This document shows positions 53,314 through 63,469 of a DNA stretch of 64,000 nucleotides, one piece after another. Position numbers and translations under genes: made by a program. Source of the DNA: Bog-756 sp963841885 (GTDB taxonomy: Bacteria > Actinomycetota > Acidimicrobiia > Acidimicrobiales > RAAP-2). The notes under the pieces are model-generated. The model saw only the letters and a program-made list of their open reading frames with translations, did no database searches and was not told the origin of the DNA. How positions within the stretch are numbered: the first letter of the stretch is position 1; each line of letters opens with the position of its first letter. The DNA lies in NCBI GenBank assembly GCA_963841885.1, contig CAWJEK010000021.1:186001-250000 (forward strand), read 5' to 3'.

Positions 53314-54044
53314 GCGTCCACCTCGGCGTCCCGGGTGTCGGTGTCCGGGGTGGGCGCATGCCCCCCGGCGGTGGTCGGGGCGGCGGGAGCGGGGTCACCC
53401 GTCGTGACGGCGCCCGCGGTGTCAGGCGCCCGGCCGACGACCACGCCGTCCCCGGGGGTCCCCTCGACCGCCTCCCCGTGGTCGGCGGCCGGGGGTCGAC
53501 GGGCCAGGACGACCGCACCCACCACCGCGATGATCAGCAGGGCGGACGTCGCCTCGAAGGGGAACAGGTAGGTGGTGTACAGCGCCTTGCCCAGCAGGTT
53601 GACGTTGGGGGCGCCGGTGTCGGACCCCGACACCGAGGCCTGGCCGGTCGTCCACCGCGAGACCTGGCCCAACAGCAGCAGCCCGGTCAGGCCCAGCAGC
53701 ACGAGCCCGATGGCCAGGGGGCGCTGGCCCCGCAGGGGCTCCTTGGCGATGTCCTCCTCGCGGTCCACCCCGAGGAACATGATCACGAACAGGAACAGGA
53801 CGACGATGGCCCCGGCGTAGACGATGACCTGGACGGCGGCCAGGAAGCTGGCCTGTTGGAGCACGAACATCACGGCCACGCCGAACAGGGTCATGACCAG
53901 CATCAGGGCGGAGTGGACGGGATTGCGGGCCACCACCACGCCGACGGCGCCGGCCAGGATGATGGCGGACGCCACCGCGAAGACCGCGACGTCGGGCAAC
54001 GTCGGTCGGGTGGTGGCGACCGCGGTGAGGAACAGGGCCGTCAT
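53310..54044 (-). CDS. nuoJ: NADH-quinone oxidoreductase subunit J
   Basis: A 244-residue membrane subunit. The mobile third helix is represented by QVIVYAGAIVVLFLFVIMFLG, the region that rearranges during quinone coupling. The first spans carry VVVARNPVHSALMLV. A hydrophilic C-terminal tail of about 60 residues (Gly/Pro/Thr-rich, acidic end) exceeds that of most NuoJ proteins. Overlaps nuoI by 4 nt. Confidence 0.94.
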   Translation of the reverse strand: MTALFLTAVATTRPTLPDVAVFAVASAIILAGAVGVVVARNPVHSALMLVMTLFGVAVMFVLQQASFLAAVQVIVYAGAIVVLFLFVIMFLGVDREEDIAKEPLRGQRPLAIGLVLLGLTGLLLLGQVSRWTTGQASVSGSDTGAPNVNLLGKALYTTYLFPFEATSALLIIAVVGAVVLARRPPAADHGEAVEGTPGDGVVVGRAPDTAGAVTTGDPAPAAPTTAGGHAPTPDTDTRDAEVDA

Positions 54045-54934
54045 GCGTCACCCGCCGTATCGGGGGCGGGCGCCGCCGGGGTCACCGATCCGAGGGCGTC
54101 CCGTTCGCTGTTGCCGGCTCGCTTGGCGTCGGCGTAGTCGGCGTCGGCCTGCTCCTTGTGCTTCTTGCCGAAGCCCGGACGGAACCGCTCGGCCTTCTCC
54201 AGGGCCCGGCCGATGGCGCCCCGGGGCCCGCGCTTGTCCGCCGGCATGTCGACCGGACGCAGGTGGCGCTCCAGCGTCTCGCGCAACGGCATGGTGCCGG
54301 TGGTGGCGTCGTCACGGCGGCCGCTCTGGCCCCCCTCGGCGGCCCGGGTGCCGTACCCCAGCTCACCGGACCACTGGACCTCCCCCTCGAAGGCGGCGGC
54401 CCCGGCGGGAGACGTCGCCCGCATCCAGCCCGAGGTGTGCAGGTCGTCACCCTCGCGCCAGTCCTCCCACGGCATGTGCCGGGGCTTGCCGTCGTCGTCG
54501 ACCAGCAGCTCGTCCTTGCCGTAGATGGCGTCGTTGCGGTTGGTGAAGGAGAACTCCATCAGCTTCGACTCGGTGATGGCCTCGGTGGGGCAGGCCTCGA
54601 CGCACATGTCGCAGTGGATGCACCGCAGGAAGTTGATCTCGTAGACGTAGCCGTAGCGCTCCCCCGGCGAGACCGGGTGGTCGGGCGGATTGTCGAGACC
54701 GCGCACGTAGATGCAGTCGGCCGGGCAGACGCCCGCGCACAGCTCACAGCCGATGCACTTCTCCATGCCGTCCTCGTAGCGGTTGAGGACGTGGCGGCCG
54801 TGCTGGCGCGGCTGCTTCGGCCGCTTCTCCTCGGGGTACTGACGGGTAACGGGCGGACGGGCGAGGTGCTCGAGGGTCAGCTTGAAGCCGCCGAGGAAGT
54901 TCTGACGGCCGTGGGGCGGTTCGGGGGTCGGCAT
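54041..54934 (-). CDS. nuoI: NADH-quinone oxidoreductase subunit I
   Basis: A 297-residue subunit with two [4Fe-4S] clusters (N6a and N6b): CIGCELCAGVCP and CIHCDMCVEACP, near residues 61 and 105. It lies in the electron path just before cluster N2. The segment PWEDWREGDD marks the end of the conserved core; about 110 further residues (charged, Ala/Gly-rich) extend beyond the usual C-terminus. The stop of nuoH and the ATG of this gene share one base. Confidence 0.95.
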   Translation of the reverse strand: MPTPEPPHGRQNFLGGFKLTLEHLARPPVTRQYPEEKRPKQPRQHGRHVLNRYEDGMEKCIGCELCAGVCPADCIYVRGLDNPPDHPVSPGERYGYVYEINFLRCIHCDMCVEACPTEAITESKLMEFSFTNRNDAIYGKDELLVDDDGKPRHMPWEDWREGDDLHTSGWMRATSPAGAAAFEGEVQWSGELGYGTRAAEGGQSGRRDDATTGTMPLRETLERHLRPVDMPADKRGPRGAIGRALEKAERFRPGFGKKHKEQADADYADAKRAGNSERDALGSVTPAAPAPDTAGDA

Positions 54935-56190
54935 CAGACCTCACCTCCTTCGGGCGCGGGCGGGACGGACTCCTCGGCCCGGTTCCAGAGACGGAGGCCG
55001 ACCGGGGGCAGCACGGCCCGGGTCTCCTCGCGCAGCGCGCCGACGGCGAAGGCCCGTGTCAGCAGGAAGCTGGCGACGACCACCGTGGCGGCCATGCCGA
55101 CGCCCCACCAGCCGTCGATGAGGAAGCCGGCCACGATCAGCAGCCAGCCGAGGGCCAACGGGATGAGACGCTTCCAGCCCAGGTCCATCAGCTGGTCGTA
55201 GCGGAGGCGGGGCAGGGCGGCGCGGAGCCAGACGAAGACGAACAGGAAGACGATGGTCTTGGCCAGGAACCAGAGGATGGGCCACAGCCACTCGGTGTGG
55301 GGGATGTGGGGGATGGGCCCGTCGGGTCCGCCGAAGAAGAGCGTGACCGTGATGGCCGACATGGTGATCGTGTTCATGAATTCGGCCAGGAAGAACAGGG
55401 CGAACCGGATCGACGAGTACTCGGTGACGAAGCCACCCACCAGCTCCTGGTCGGCCTCGACGAGGTCGAAGGGCGGGCGGTTCGTCTCGGCGACGACGGC
55501 GATGAAGAAGATCAGGAAGGGGACGACGGCCAGCCGGATCGCATTCCACTGCCAGAGGTGACCGGCCTGGGCGTTGACGATGGTGCGGGTGCTGAGCGAC
55601 CCGGTCACCAGCACCACCATGACCACCGTCATCCCGAGGGCCGCCTCGTACGAGATCATCTGGGCCGACGCCCGTACCGAGCCCAGCAGCGGGTACTTCG
55701 ATCCCGACGACCAGCCGGCCAGCATGATGCCGTAGACGCCGATGGCCGACATGGCCAGCAGGAACAGGATCCCCATCGGGGGGTCGGCCAACTGCAGCTC
55801 GAACGTGTGCCCGAACAGGGTCACCTCGCCGCCGATGGGCACGATGGCGAAGGCCAGGAAGGCCGGGATGATCGTCAGGTACGGGGCCAGCTTGAAGACG
55901 AAGCGGTCCGCCTTGTCCGGGATCAGGTCCTCCTTGAAGAAGAGCTTGATGCCGTCGGCCAGGGTCTGGGCGATACCGAACGGGCCGGCCCGGTTCGGCC
56001 CGATCCGGCTCTGCATGTCCGAGATCACCTTGCGCTCGAACCAGATCATCAGCATGACCGCCACCATCAGGGCGCCGAAGACGACGAGCACCTTGACGAG
56101 GACGATGACCAGCACCTCCCAGCCCACTCCCTTGGCGTAGAGGGGGTCGGTGCCGAGCAGCGGGGCCAGCAGGTGGACGGGCGGGGTCAC
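54934..56190 (-). CDS. nuoH: NADH-quinone oxidoreductase subunit H
   Basis: A 418-residue membrane subunit forming the quinone chamber and its proton link. Conserved: WFERKVISDMQSRIGPNRAG, QTLADGIKLFFKED, ETNRPPFDLVEADQELVGGF with the acidic cluster facing the quinone site, and EYSSIRFALFFLAEF. GTG at 56190 overlaps the nuoG stop (GTGA). A short hydrophilic tail ends in EGGEV. Confidence 0.95.
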   Translation of the reverse strand: MTPPVHLLAPLLGTDPLYAKGVGWEVLVIVLVKVLVVFGALMVAVMLMIWFERKVISDMQSRIGPNRAGPFGIAQTLADGIKLFFKEDLIPDKADRFVFKLAPYLTIIPAFLAFAIVPIGGEVTLFGHTFELQLADPPMGILFLLAMSAIGVYGIMLAGWSSGSKYPLLGSVRASAQMISYEAALGMTVVMVVLVTGSLSTRTIVNAQAGHLWQWNAIRLAVVPFLIFFIAVVAETNRPPFDLVEADQELVGGFVTEYSSIRFALFFLAEFMNTITMSAITVTLFFGGPDGPIPHIPHTEWLWPILWFLAKTIVFLFVFVWLRAALPRLRYDQLMDLGWKRLIPLALGWLLIVAGFLIDGWWGVGMAATVVVASFLLTRAFAVGALREETRAVLPPVGLRLWNRAEESVPPAPEGGEV

Positions 56191-58897
56191 GGGGTCTCCA
56201 TCCGGAGGTCGACCACCGGGAAGGCCTGGTCGATCAAATCGGCCACGGTGCCGTCGCCCAGCGGGACGTTGAAGTCGGCCGCCACCGTCCGCCGGGGCAG
56301 TGACGGATCGGGCTGGACGGGAACGACCGCCTCGGCCGTCGCCGAACGCAGTCGCACCGAGCCGCCGGCGCCCACCCCGAGCCCGTCGAGGTCCTGGGGG
56401 TTGGCCCGCAGCGCGCCCGGAGCGACCAGGTCGGACAGCTCGGGGACGGCCGACACCGCGGCGCCGTCGTCGTAGAGCACCCGGGAGACCACCAGCCGCA
56501 CCGAGTAGCCGTCGAGGGGGGACACGTGGGGGACGTCGAGGTCCGCGGGGCCCGACAGCACGGCCGGGCGGGCCGGGCCGGCATCGCCGTCCGACGGCCC
56601 GGCCGGCACCGCGGCGTTCGGCGCACCGGCGTTCGGCGAGGCGGCGAGACCGGCCTGGAGGCCGGTGCCCTGGCGCTCCACCGACTCCACGCCGGGCACG
56701 GCGATGGGATCGAGCGGGGCGGGGCGGCGGCCGAAGGTCACCTTGGCGGACGCCAGCGGGGCCACCACACCGTCGGACGCGCCGTGCGAGTCGAGCACGG
56801 ACCGGGTGATGCCGCGGTGGGAGGGGGCGAGTCGCTCGATCTCGTCCCACACCGCGCCCACCGAGTCGAAGCCCAGGTCGTGGCCCAGGTGGAAGGCCAG
56901 CTCCGAGGCGATCATCCAGTCGGGCCAGCACTGTCCGGGCGGCACCAGCTTCTGGCCCAGCCGGAAGATACGACCCTCGATGTTGGTGGTGGTGCCCGGT
57001 CGCTCGTGCGCGTCGGCGGCCGGCAGGACCACGTCGGCATGCTCGAGGACGGCACCCGGTGCGGTGCCGACGGCGACGACGAACCCGGCCCCGTCGAGCG
57101 CCTTGGCGGCCAGGCGTCGGTCAGGGAAGTCCGACAGCGGATCGGCGCCGAGGAGCACGAGCGCCTCCACCGGGGCGCCCTCGGGCTGGTCACCGGCCGC
57201 GGCGGCCAGGATGGCGGCGGTACCCCGTCCGCGGGCCACGGGCGCCGAGCCCCAGGCCGCGGTGTACCACTCCCGCCCGGCGTCCAGCGATACCCGGCCC
57301 GGCAGCACGCCCGGGGCCAGTCCCATGTCCAGGGCGCCCAGCACGTTGCCGCGCCGCAGGGCCGGCAGGAACCGGGCCTCGGGCAGGGCCTCGGCCAGGC
57401 GCTGGGCGGCGTCCGCCACCAGCTCCCCGTCCTCGGCCAGCGACGGTCGGCCCACCACCACGACGACCGGCCCTTCGCCGACGAGGCGCCGGGCGGTGTC
57501 GAGCGAGTCGGCGTCGACGGTGGACGGAGCCGCCCCGTCCGCCACCAGCGCCTCCACCAGGCCGGTGGCCTCCCCGGGCGCGTAGCGGAGGGAGGCGGCG
57601 GCGTGGGCCGTCAGCGAGGTGGCCTGGGGCGACAGCTCGACGATCGACAGGCCGCCGTCGACGGCGGCGGCGCGCAGCCGCAGGAAGAGCACCGGCAGCT
57701 CCTCGCGCACGTCACCGGCCAACAGGATCACGGTGCCGGCCGACGCCGCCTGGTCGATGGTGGCGCGGGGCAGGCCGAGCACCGTCTCGGCCGGCAGCCC
57801 GTCGCCGAGCTGGGCGTCGACCGAGTCGGTGCCGAGGACGCCCTTGGCCACCCGGGCCCAGGCGTAGGCCCCTTCGTTGGTGAGCCGCGCCCCTCCACCA
57901 CGCCGACCGCAGCCGGGTCGGTGGCCGCCGCCCGCCGGAGGCCGGTGGCGGCGGCCTCGAGGGCCTCGTGCCAGGAGACCGGCACCAGGCTCCCGTCCTT
58001 GCGGACGAGCGGTTCGGTCAGGCGGTCGTCGCGGTTGACGGCGTCGGCCGCGAACCGGCCCTTGTCGCAGAGCCATCCGTGGTTCACGGGGTCGATGTCG
58101 ATGCCGAGCAGCCGGGTGAGCCGGTTGGCCGACGACTGGACCGCCACACGGCAGCCCAGCGCGCAGGTCGTGCAGGTGGACTCGACCTGGTCCAGGTCCC
58201 ACGGACGGGCGGCGAAACGGTAGGGCGAGGCGGTGAGGGCGCCCACCGGACAGATCTGCACGGTGTTGCCCGAGAAGTAGGAGGTGAAGGGGAGCTCGGG
58301 GAAGGTCGCCACCTGGAGCTGCTCGCCCCGGCCGATGAAGTCGATCTGCGCCTCGCCCGCCACATCGGAGGCGAAACGGGTGCAGCGGCTGCACTGGATG
58401 CACCGCTCGCGGTCGAGCAATACCAGCTCCGAGATGGGGATCGGCTTCTCGAAGTGCCGCTTCTCCTCGACGAAGCGGGTCTCCCCCGGGCCGTAGGCGA
58501 GCGTCTGGTCCTGCAGCGGGCACTCGCCCCCCTTGTCGCAGACCGGGCAGTCCAGCGGGTGGTTGATGAGCAGGAATTCGAGGACGCCGTCCTGGGCCTT
58601 CTTCACCTTGTCGGAGTCGGTGACGACCTCCATGCCCGGCGTCGCCTCGATGAAGCAGCTGGGCATGAGGGTGGCGCCGCGGGGACCGCTGACCTCGACG
58701 AGGCACATCCGGCAGACGCCGACGGACTCCATGCGCGGGTGGTAGCAGAAGCGGGGGATGAACGTGCCCGCCCGCTCGGCCGCGGCGATGAGCATCTCGC
58801 CCTTGTGGGCGCGCACGGTCCGGCCGTCGAGCGTGATCTCGATGTCCTCCACGGGTGCTGTCTCCTCGGCCCCGACGGGCGTCGCCTGGTCAGTCAT
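56187..58897 (-). CDS. nuoG: NADH-quinone oxidoreductase subunit G (one frameshift)
   Basis: Peripheral-arm subunit of about 903 residues. The N-terminal ferredoxin-like domain has the [2Fe-2S] ligands in FCYHPRMESVGVCRMC, then the His/Cys site in NHPLDCPVCDKGGECPLQ, then CIQCSRCTRF and CPVGAL for [4Fe-4S] clusters. CTTCALGCR and its later Cys (GWLCDKGRF) fit the extra N7-type cluster of the molybdopterin-oxidoreductase-like domain. The C-terminal part, read after a frameshift near 57890, ends in RMETP. ATG overlaps the nuoF stop by 8 nt. Confidence 0.94.
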
Positions 58898-60195
58898 AGG
58901 GACAGCCCCCCTCCTTGATGTGGACCAGGAACTCGTCGCGGAACATCGTGATGGCCGAGCTGATGGAGGACGGGATCGAGGGCCCGAGCACGCAGATGGT
59001 GGTCTGCTGGGGCGGCCAGGCCACCCCGGGCGAGATGTTGTCGCAGGCGTCCATGAGCAGGTCCAGGTCCTCTTCGCGGCCCTCGCCCCGCTCGATGCGC
59101 TCCATGATCCGCTCGAGCCAGCCCGAGCCCTCGCGACACGGTGTGCACTGGCCGCACGACTCCCGCGAGAAGAACTTGGTGATGCGCCAGGCGGCCCGCA
59201 CCGCGCACGTGTGGTCGTCCATGACCACCACCGATCCCGAACCCAGCATCGAGCCGGCCTCGGCCACCTCGTCCTGGCCGAGGGGCAGGTCGATCTGGTC
59301 GGGACCGAACCACGGGGCGGACACCCCACCGGGGATGAACGCCTTGAGCCCCCGGCCGTGCGGGATGCCGCCGCCCAGCACCGGTGCGTTGATGAGGTCG
59401 TTGAACGTCGTCTTGACCATCTCGAGCTCGAACACGCCCGGATTGGCGACGTGACCGGCCAGGGCGAACAGGCGCGTACCGGTGGACCGGCCGCCGCCCA
59501 GGGCGGCGAAGGCCGCCCCGCCGTTGGTCATGATCCAGGGCAGGTTGGACATGGTCTCGACGTTGTTGACGACCGTGGGGTCGCCGTAGAGCCCGATGGC
59601 GGCGGGGAAGAACGGGGGCTTGATGCGGGGGAACCCGCGCTTGCCCTCGAGCGACTCGAGCAGCGCGGTCTCCTCGCCGCAGATGTAGGCGCCGGCCCCC
59701 GGATGGACGACCACGTCCACCGAGAATCCCGAGCCGAAGATGTCGCGGCCCACGGCCCCGTGGGCGTACGCGTCGTTGAGGGCGGACTGGACCCGCTCGA
59801 GGCCCGAGCGCGAACTCGCCCCGCAGGAAGATGAACACCCGCGTGACCTGCAGCGCGTAGGCGGCGATCACGACGCCCTCGACCAGCTGGTGCGGGTCCC
59901 GTTCGACGAGCAGGTGGTCCTTGAAGGTGGCCGGCTCGGACTCGTCGCCGTTGACCACCAGGTACGTCACCGGGTTCTTGCGCAGCATCGACCACTTGCG
60001 GCCGGCGGGGAATCCGGCCCCGCCCCGCCCGAGCAGGCTGGCCGCGTCGACCTCGGCGGCGACCTCCTCGGGGGTCTTGGCCAACGCCGCCCGCAGGCCC
60101 TCGTAGCCACCGGTGGCCAGGTACCGCTCGAGGGTGTACGAGTCGTCGTAGCCCATCCGGGAGGTGACGATCTTCGGCGGGTCGGTGATGGCCAT
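58890..60195 (-). CDS. nuoF: NADH-quinone oxidoreductase subunit F (one frameshift)
   Basis: NADH-binding, FMN-containing subunit of about 434 residues. NADH loop GRGGAGFPAGRKW near residue 58, FMN loop GAGAYICGEETALLESLEG near 170, and the N3 cluster ligands ESCGQCTPCREG near 350, with the fourth Cys in TTICVLG. A frameshift near 59810 (after FLRGEFAL) separates the NADH domain from the rest. ATG at 60195 shares a base with the nuoE stop. Confidence 0.94.
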
Positions 60196-60881
60196 CAGGC
60201 GCCTCCCCCACTGGTGGCGGCCTCGCGGGCGGCCCGGGCCTCGGCGGCGGCGCGCCGCTCCTCGGCCACCGCCTCCGGATCGGCCTCGAGCCCGGTGGAC
60301 CGGCGGACGCGGATCAGGGTCCCGTGCGGAGGGATCTCCGCGTCGCGGGCGCCGGAGCGGAGCTCACCGATCAGGCGGTCGAACGACTCGGGGGTCTGGG
60401 CGCCCACATAGCGGTGGTTGACCTGGACACACGGCGCCCGGTCGCAGTCGGCCAGGCACTCGGCCTCCTCGAGGGTGACCGTGCCGTCGGCGGTGGTGCC
60501 GCCGCAGCCGATGCCCAGCGAGTGCTCGGCGTGCTCCAGCAGCTCGCCGGCTCCGCCCAGCAGGCAGGCGATGTTCGTGCACACGGCGACCACGTACCGG
60601 CCGACCGGCTCGGTGTGGAGCATGTCGTAGAACGAGGCGGTCCCGAGCACCTCGCCGGGGGTGACGCCGACCAGGCCGGCGATGTCCACCATGGCCTCGG
60701 GGGTGAGCCAGCCGTCCTGCTCCTGGGCGAGGTGGCACAGAGGGATCAGGGCCGAGCGGGGCTCGGGGTAGAGGGCGATCAGCTCGCGGGCCCGGGCCAC
60801 GATGTCGGACGACAGGTGGGTGGGAGCGGCCGGGGCCAGGGCGGCGCGTCGGGGGGCGGCCACGGGGGTGCGCTCGGTCAC
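60195..60881 (-). CDS. nuoE: NADH-quinone oxidoreductase subunit E
   Basis: A 228-residue thioredoxin-like subunit with the [2Fe-2S] cluster N1a: CTNIACLL and CLADCDRAPC supply the ligands. GWLTPEAMVDIAGLVG and ASFYDML are typical. A C-terminal extension of about 50 residues (Ala/Glu/Arg-rich helix) follows the core. The GTG start lies 4 nt inside the nuoD end. Confidence 0.94.
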   Translation of the reverse strand: MTERTPVAAPRRAALAPAAPTHLSSDIVARARELIALYPEPRSALIPLCHLAQEQDGWLTPEAMVDIAGLVGVTPGEVLGTASFYDMLHTEPVGRYVVAVCTNIACLLGGAGELLEHAEHSLGIGCGGTTADGTVTLEEAECLADCDRAPCVQVNHRYVGAQTPESFDRLIGELRSGARDAEIPPHGTLIRVRRSTGLEADPEAVAEERRAAAEARAAREAATSGGGA

Positions 60882-62308
60882 CGGTCCACCTCCCCCATCA
60901 CCGGGTCGATGGTCGAACACACCACGACGGCGTCGGCCAGCAGGCCGCCGCGCATCATGACCGGCATGCCCTGCAGGTTGACGAAGCTCGGGCCCCGGAT
61001 GTGCATGCGGTAGGGCTTGGGCCCGCCGTCGGACACCAGGTAGCAGCCGAGTTCGCCGCGGGGGGACTCGATGGCCACATAGACCTCGCCCTCGGGCACC
61101 CGGAAGCCCTCGGTGAAGACCTTGAAGTGGTGGATGAGCGCCTCCATCGACTCGTCGATGCGGCCGCGGGGCGGCGGGGTGACCTTCTTGTCCTGGACCC
61201 GGTAGTCGCCGGCCGGCATCTTCTCGACGACCTGGCGGATGATCCGGATCGACTCCCGGATCTCGTTCAGGCGGATCGAGTACCGGTCGAAGTTGTCGCC
61301 GAAGGTGCCGACGATCACGTCGAACTCGACCTCGTCGTAGCGGAGGTAGGGCATGGTGCGCCGCAGGTCCCACGGCACCCCGGTCGACCGCAGGATCGGC
61401 CCGGTCAGCGACAGGGCGAGCGCCTCCTCGGCGGAGATGTTCCCGATGCCCTCGGACCGCTGGCGGAACACCGGCTGGCCGGTGAGCAGCTCGTCGTACT
61501 CGTCGAGCCGGGGCAGGACGGTGTCGCAGATGACCGTGACGTCGTCCTCCCAGCCGTCGGGCAGGTCGGCGGCCGTGCCGCCGGGACGGATGAAGTTGTG
61601 GTTCATCCGCAGTCCGGTGGTCTTCTCGAAGAATGCGAGGATCATCTCCCGCTCGCGGAAGCCGTAGATCATCATCGACGTCGACGCGTGGTCCATGCCG
61701 TTGGTGGCCATCCACATCAGGTGGGACGACACCCGGTTGAGCTCGGTCAGCAGCATCCGGATCCAGTCGGCCCGGGCCGGCATCTCGATGCCCAGCAGCG
61801 CCTCGACGGCGAGCGACAGGACCAGCTCGTTGTGGAGCGGGGACAGGTAGTCCATCCGGGTGACGTTGGTCGACCCCTGGACGTAGGTGAGCTCCTCGGC
61901 CGTCTTCTCCATGCCGGTGTGGAGGTAGCCGATGATCGGCTTGGTGCGCAGCACCGTCTCGCCGTCGAGCTCCATCATGAGCCGGAGCACGCCGTGGGTC
62001 GACGGGTGCTGCGGGCCCATGTTGATGATCATCGTCTCGTCGTCGCTCTGCTCGACGTCGATGTCGTCGGAGTTGACGACCACCCCTTCGGGCAGCCGCA
62101 GGACGGCGCCGGCCTCACGACGGAGCTCGTCGGGCGCCGTCTCCTTCCGCCGGAAGAGCTCCTGGGCCCCCTCGGACGTCTCGATGAGCAGGCCGCGCTC
62201 GGTGCCGACCTCGGAAGGCTCCGCGTACTCGGCCCCCGAGACGGGATCGGGGAGGACGGTGTCGGGATGGGCCACGGCGTCCCCGCCGTCGGTCGGGGTC
62301 CCGCTCAT
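60878..62308 (-). CDS. nuoD: NADH-quinone oxidoreductase subunit D
   Basis: A 476-residue subunit that forms the quinone site together with NuoB. Core begins with MIINMGPQHPSTHGVLR; the Tyr and His of the quinone head-group region are there (GYLHTGMEK and PSTHGV), and PRGELGCYLVSDG and DPVMGEVDR close the protein. About 85 residues precede the core, with acidic, Pro-rich sequence then EGAQELFRRKE; this is longer than in most NuoD proteins. ATG overlaps the nuoC stop (ATGA). Confidence 0.95.
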   Translation of the reverse strand: MSGTPTDGGDAVAHPDTVLPDPVSGAEYAEPSEVGTERGLLIETSEGAQELFRRKETAPDELRREAGAVLRLPEGVVVNSDDIDVEQSDDETMIINMGPQHPSTHGVLRLMMELDGETVLRTKPIIGYLHTGMEKTAEELTYVQGSTNVTRMDYLSPLHNELVLSLAVEALLGIEMPARADWIRMLLTELNRVSSHLMWMATNGMDHASTSMMIYGFREREMILAFFEKTTGLRMNHNFIRPGGTAADLPDGWEDDVTVICDTVLPRLDEYDELLTGQPVFRQRSEGIGNISAEEALALSLTGPILRSTGVPWDLRRTMPYLRYDEVEFDVIVGTFGDNFDRYSIRLNEIRESIRIIRQVVEKMPAGDYRVQDKKVTPPPRGRIDESMEALIHHFKVFTEGFRVPEGEVYVAIESPRGELGCYLVSDGGPKPYRMHIRGPSFVNLQGMPVMMRGGLLADAVVVCSTIDPVMGEVDR

Positions 62309-62834
62309 CGGGGCCCCGGGGCGCTCTTGAACTGCACCGGAACCCGGCCGACGCCGAAGTCCTTGCGCAGCGGGATGGCCCTCCCAGTCCTCCGGCAGCA
62401 GGATCCGGGTCATGTCGGGATGCCCCTCGAACACCACGCCGACGAGGTCGTAGGCCTCGCGCTCCATGGCCTCGGTGCCGGGGTAGAGGTCGAAGAGGGT
62501 GGGCACCGTCGCATCGTCGGCCGGGACCTGGACCCGGACGCGCACCCGGCGCACCTGGCTCAACGACAGCAGGTTGACGACCACCTCGAACCGCTCGGCC
62601 ACCACGCCCTCGGGCAGCCGCCGTCCGGGATGGGTGAGGTAGTCGACGGCGCACAGGTCGGCGCACGTCTCGAAGCCGGCGTCACGCAGGACCGGACACC
62701 ACGTCGAGGTACTGTCCGCGGGTGGGGAACAGGAGCTCCTGGCCGAGGTGGCTCGGTCGGCGGGCGGACGATCCCCCGGCCAGGCGCACCACGGGCGCGT
62801 CGGACGTGGTGGCCCCGTCGGACGCCGTGGTCAC
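62305..62834 (-). CDS. nuoC: NADH-quinone oxidoreductase subunit C (two frameshifts)
   Basis: A subunit of about 176 residues read in three frames: from GTG 62834 (VTTASDGATT, then GQELLFPTRGQYLDVV), then from near 62690 (LRDAGFETCADLCAVDYL, ERFEVVVNLLSL, ERKAYD-like EREAYDLVGVVFEGHPDMTRILLPEDWEGHP), and after an extra C near 62385 (LRKDFGVGRVPVQFK). ADLCAVDYL, EAYDLVG and LPEDWEGHPLRKDF are the family signatures. It docks onto NuoD. Separate from nuoD, not fused. Confidence 0.9.
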
Positions 62835-63469
62835 AGGGGCTCACCCACGCTGCGGGCGATGATCGGGTTGCGCTTGGGGGTGCCGAGGTGCACGGCGTCG
62901 GGACGGTCGGGGGTCCAGCCCGAGGTGCCGTCGCCGGGGTCGCGGGCGTCGTCGGTGTCACCGCCCTGTGAGTTGTCCAGGAACACACCGGCGCCGCGGC
63001 GCCGGGTGATGTCGTCGGTCCGCACCTTCTCGTGGAGGGTGAGGATGGCGTGCATCAGCGTCTCGGGGGTGGGCGGGCAGCCCGGCGCGTAGACGTCCAC
63101 GGGCACGATCTGGTCGACGCCCTGCACGATGGCGTAGTTGTTGAACATCCCGCCGGTGCTGGCGCACACGCCCATCGACAGCACCCACTTGGGCTCCATC
63201 ATCTGGTCGTAGACCTGGCGGAGCACCGGGGCCATCTTCTGGGACACCCGGCCGGCCACGATCATCAGGTCGGCCTGGCGGGGGGACGCCCGGAACACCT
63301 CCATGCCGAACCGGGCCAGGTCGAAGTCGGCGGCGCCCACCGACATCATCTCGATGGCACAGCAGGCCAGGCCGAAGGTGGCCGGCCACATCGAATAGGT
63401 CCGGGCCCACTTGACCAGGTCCTCGAGACGGCCGGTCAGGAAGTTGTGCTGGAGATCCTCGAGGCCCAC
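62831..63469 (-). CDS. nuoB: NADH-quinone oxidoreductase subunit B
   Basis: A 212-residue subunit carrying the terminal cluster N2 that reduces the quinone. Ligands: the tandem cysteines in GLACCAIEMM, the Cys in SMGVCASTGGMF and the Cys in YAPGCPPTPE. GRVSQKMAPVLR is also typical. About 55 extra residues follow the core at the C-terminus. The GTG at 63469 is chosen because GGGAGGA stands 7 nt upstream and GLEDLQHNFLTG begins the conserved part. Confidence 0.94.
   Translation of the reverse strand: MGLEDLQHNFLTGRLEDLVKWARTYSMWPATFGLACCAIEMMSVGAADFDLARFGMEVFRASPRQADLMIVAGRVSQKMAPVLRQVYDQMMEPKWVLSMGVCASTGGMFNNYAIVQGVDQIVPVDVYAPGCPPTPETLMHAILTLHEKVRTDDITRRRGAGVFLDNSQGGDTDDARDPGDGTSGWTPDRPDAVHLGTPKRNPIIARSVGEPL

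Noticed and set aside
54934..56931. Longer nuoH with about 247 extra N-terminal residues
   Set aside because: The extra part is nuoG antiframe; the GTG at 56190 with GTGA overlap fits the operon and the family length.
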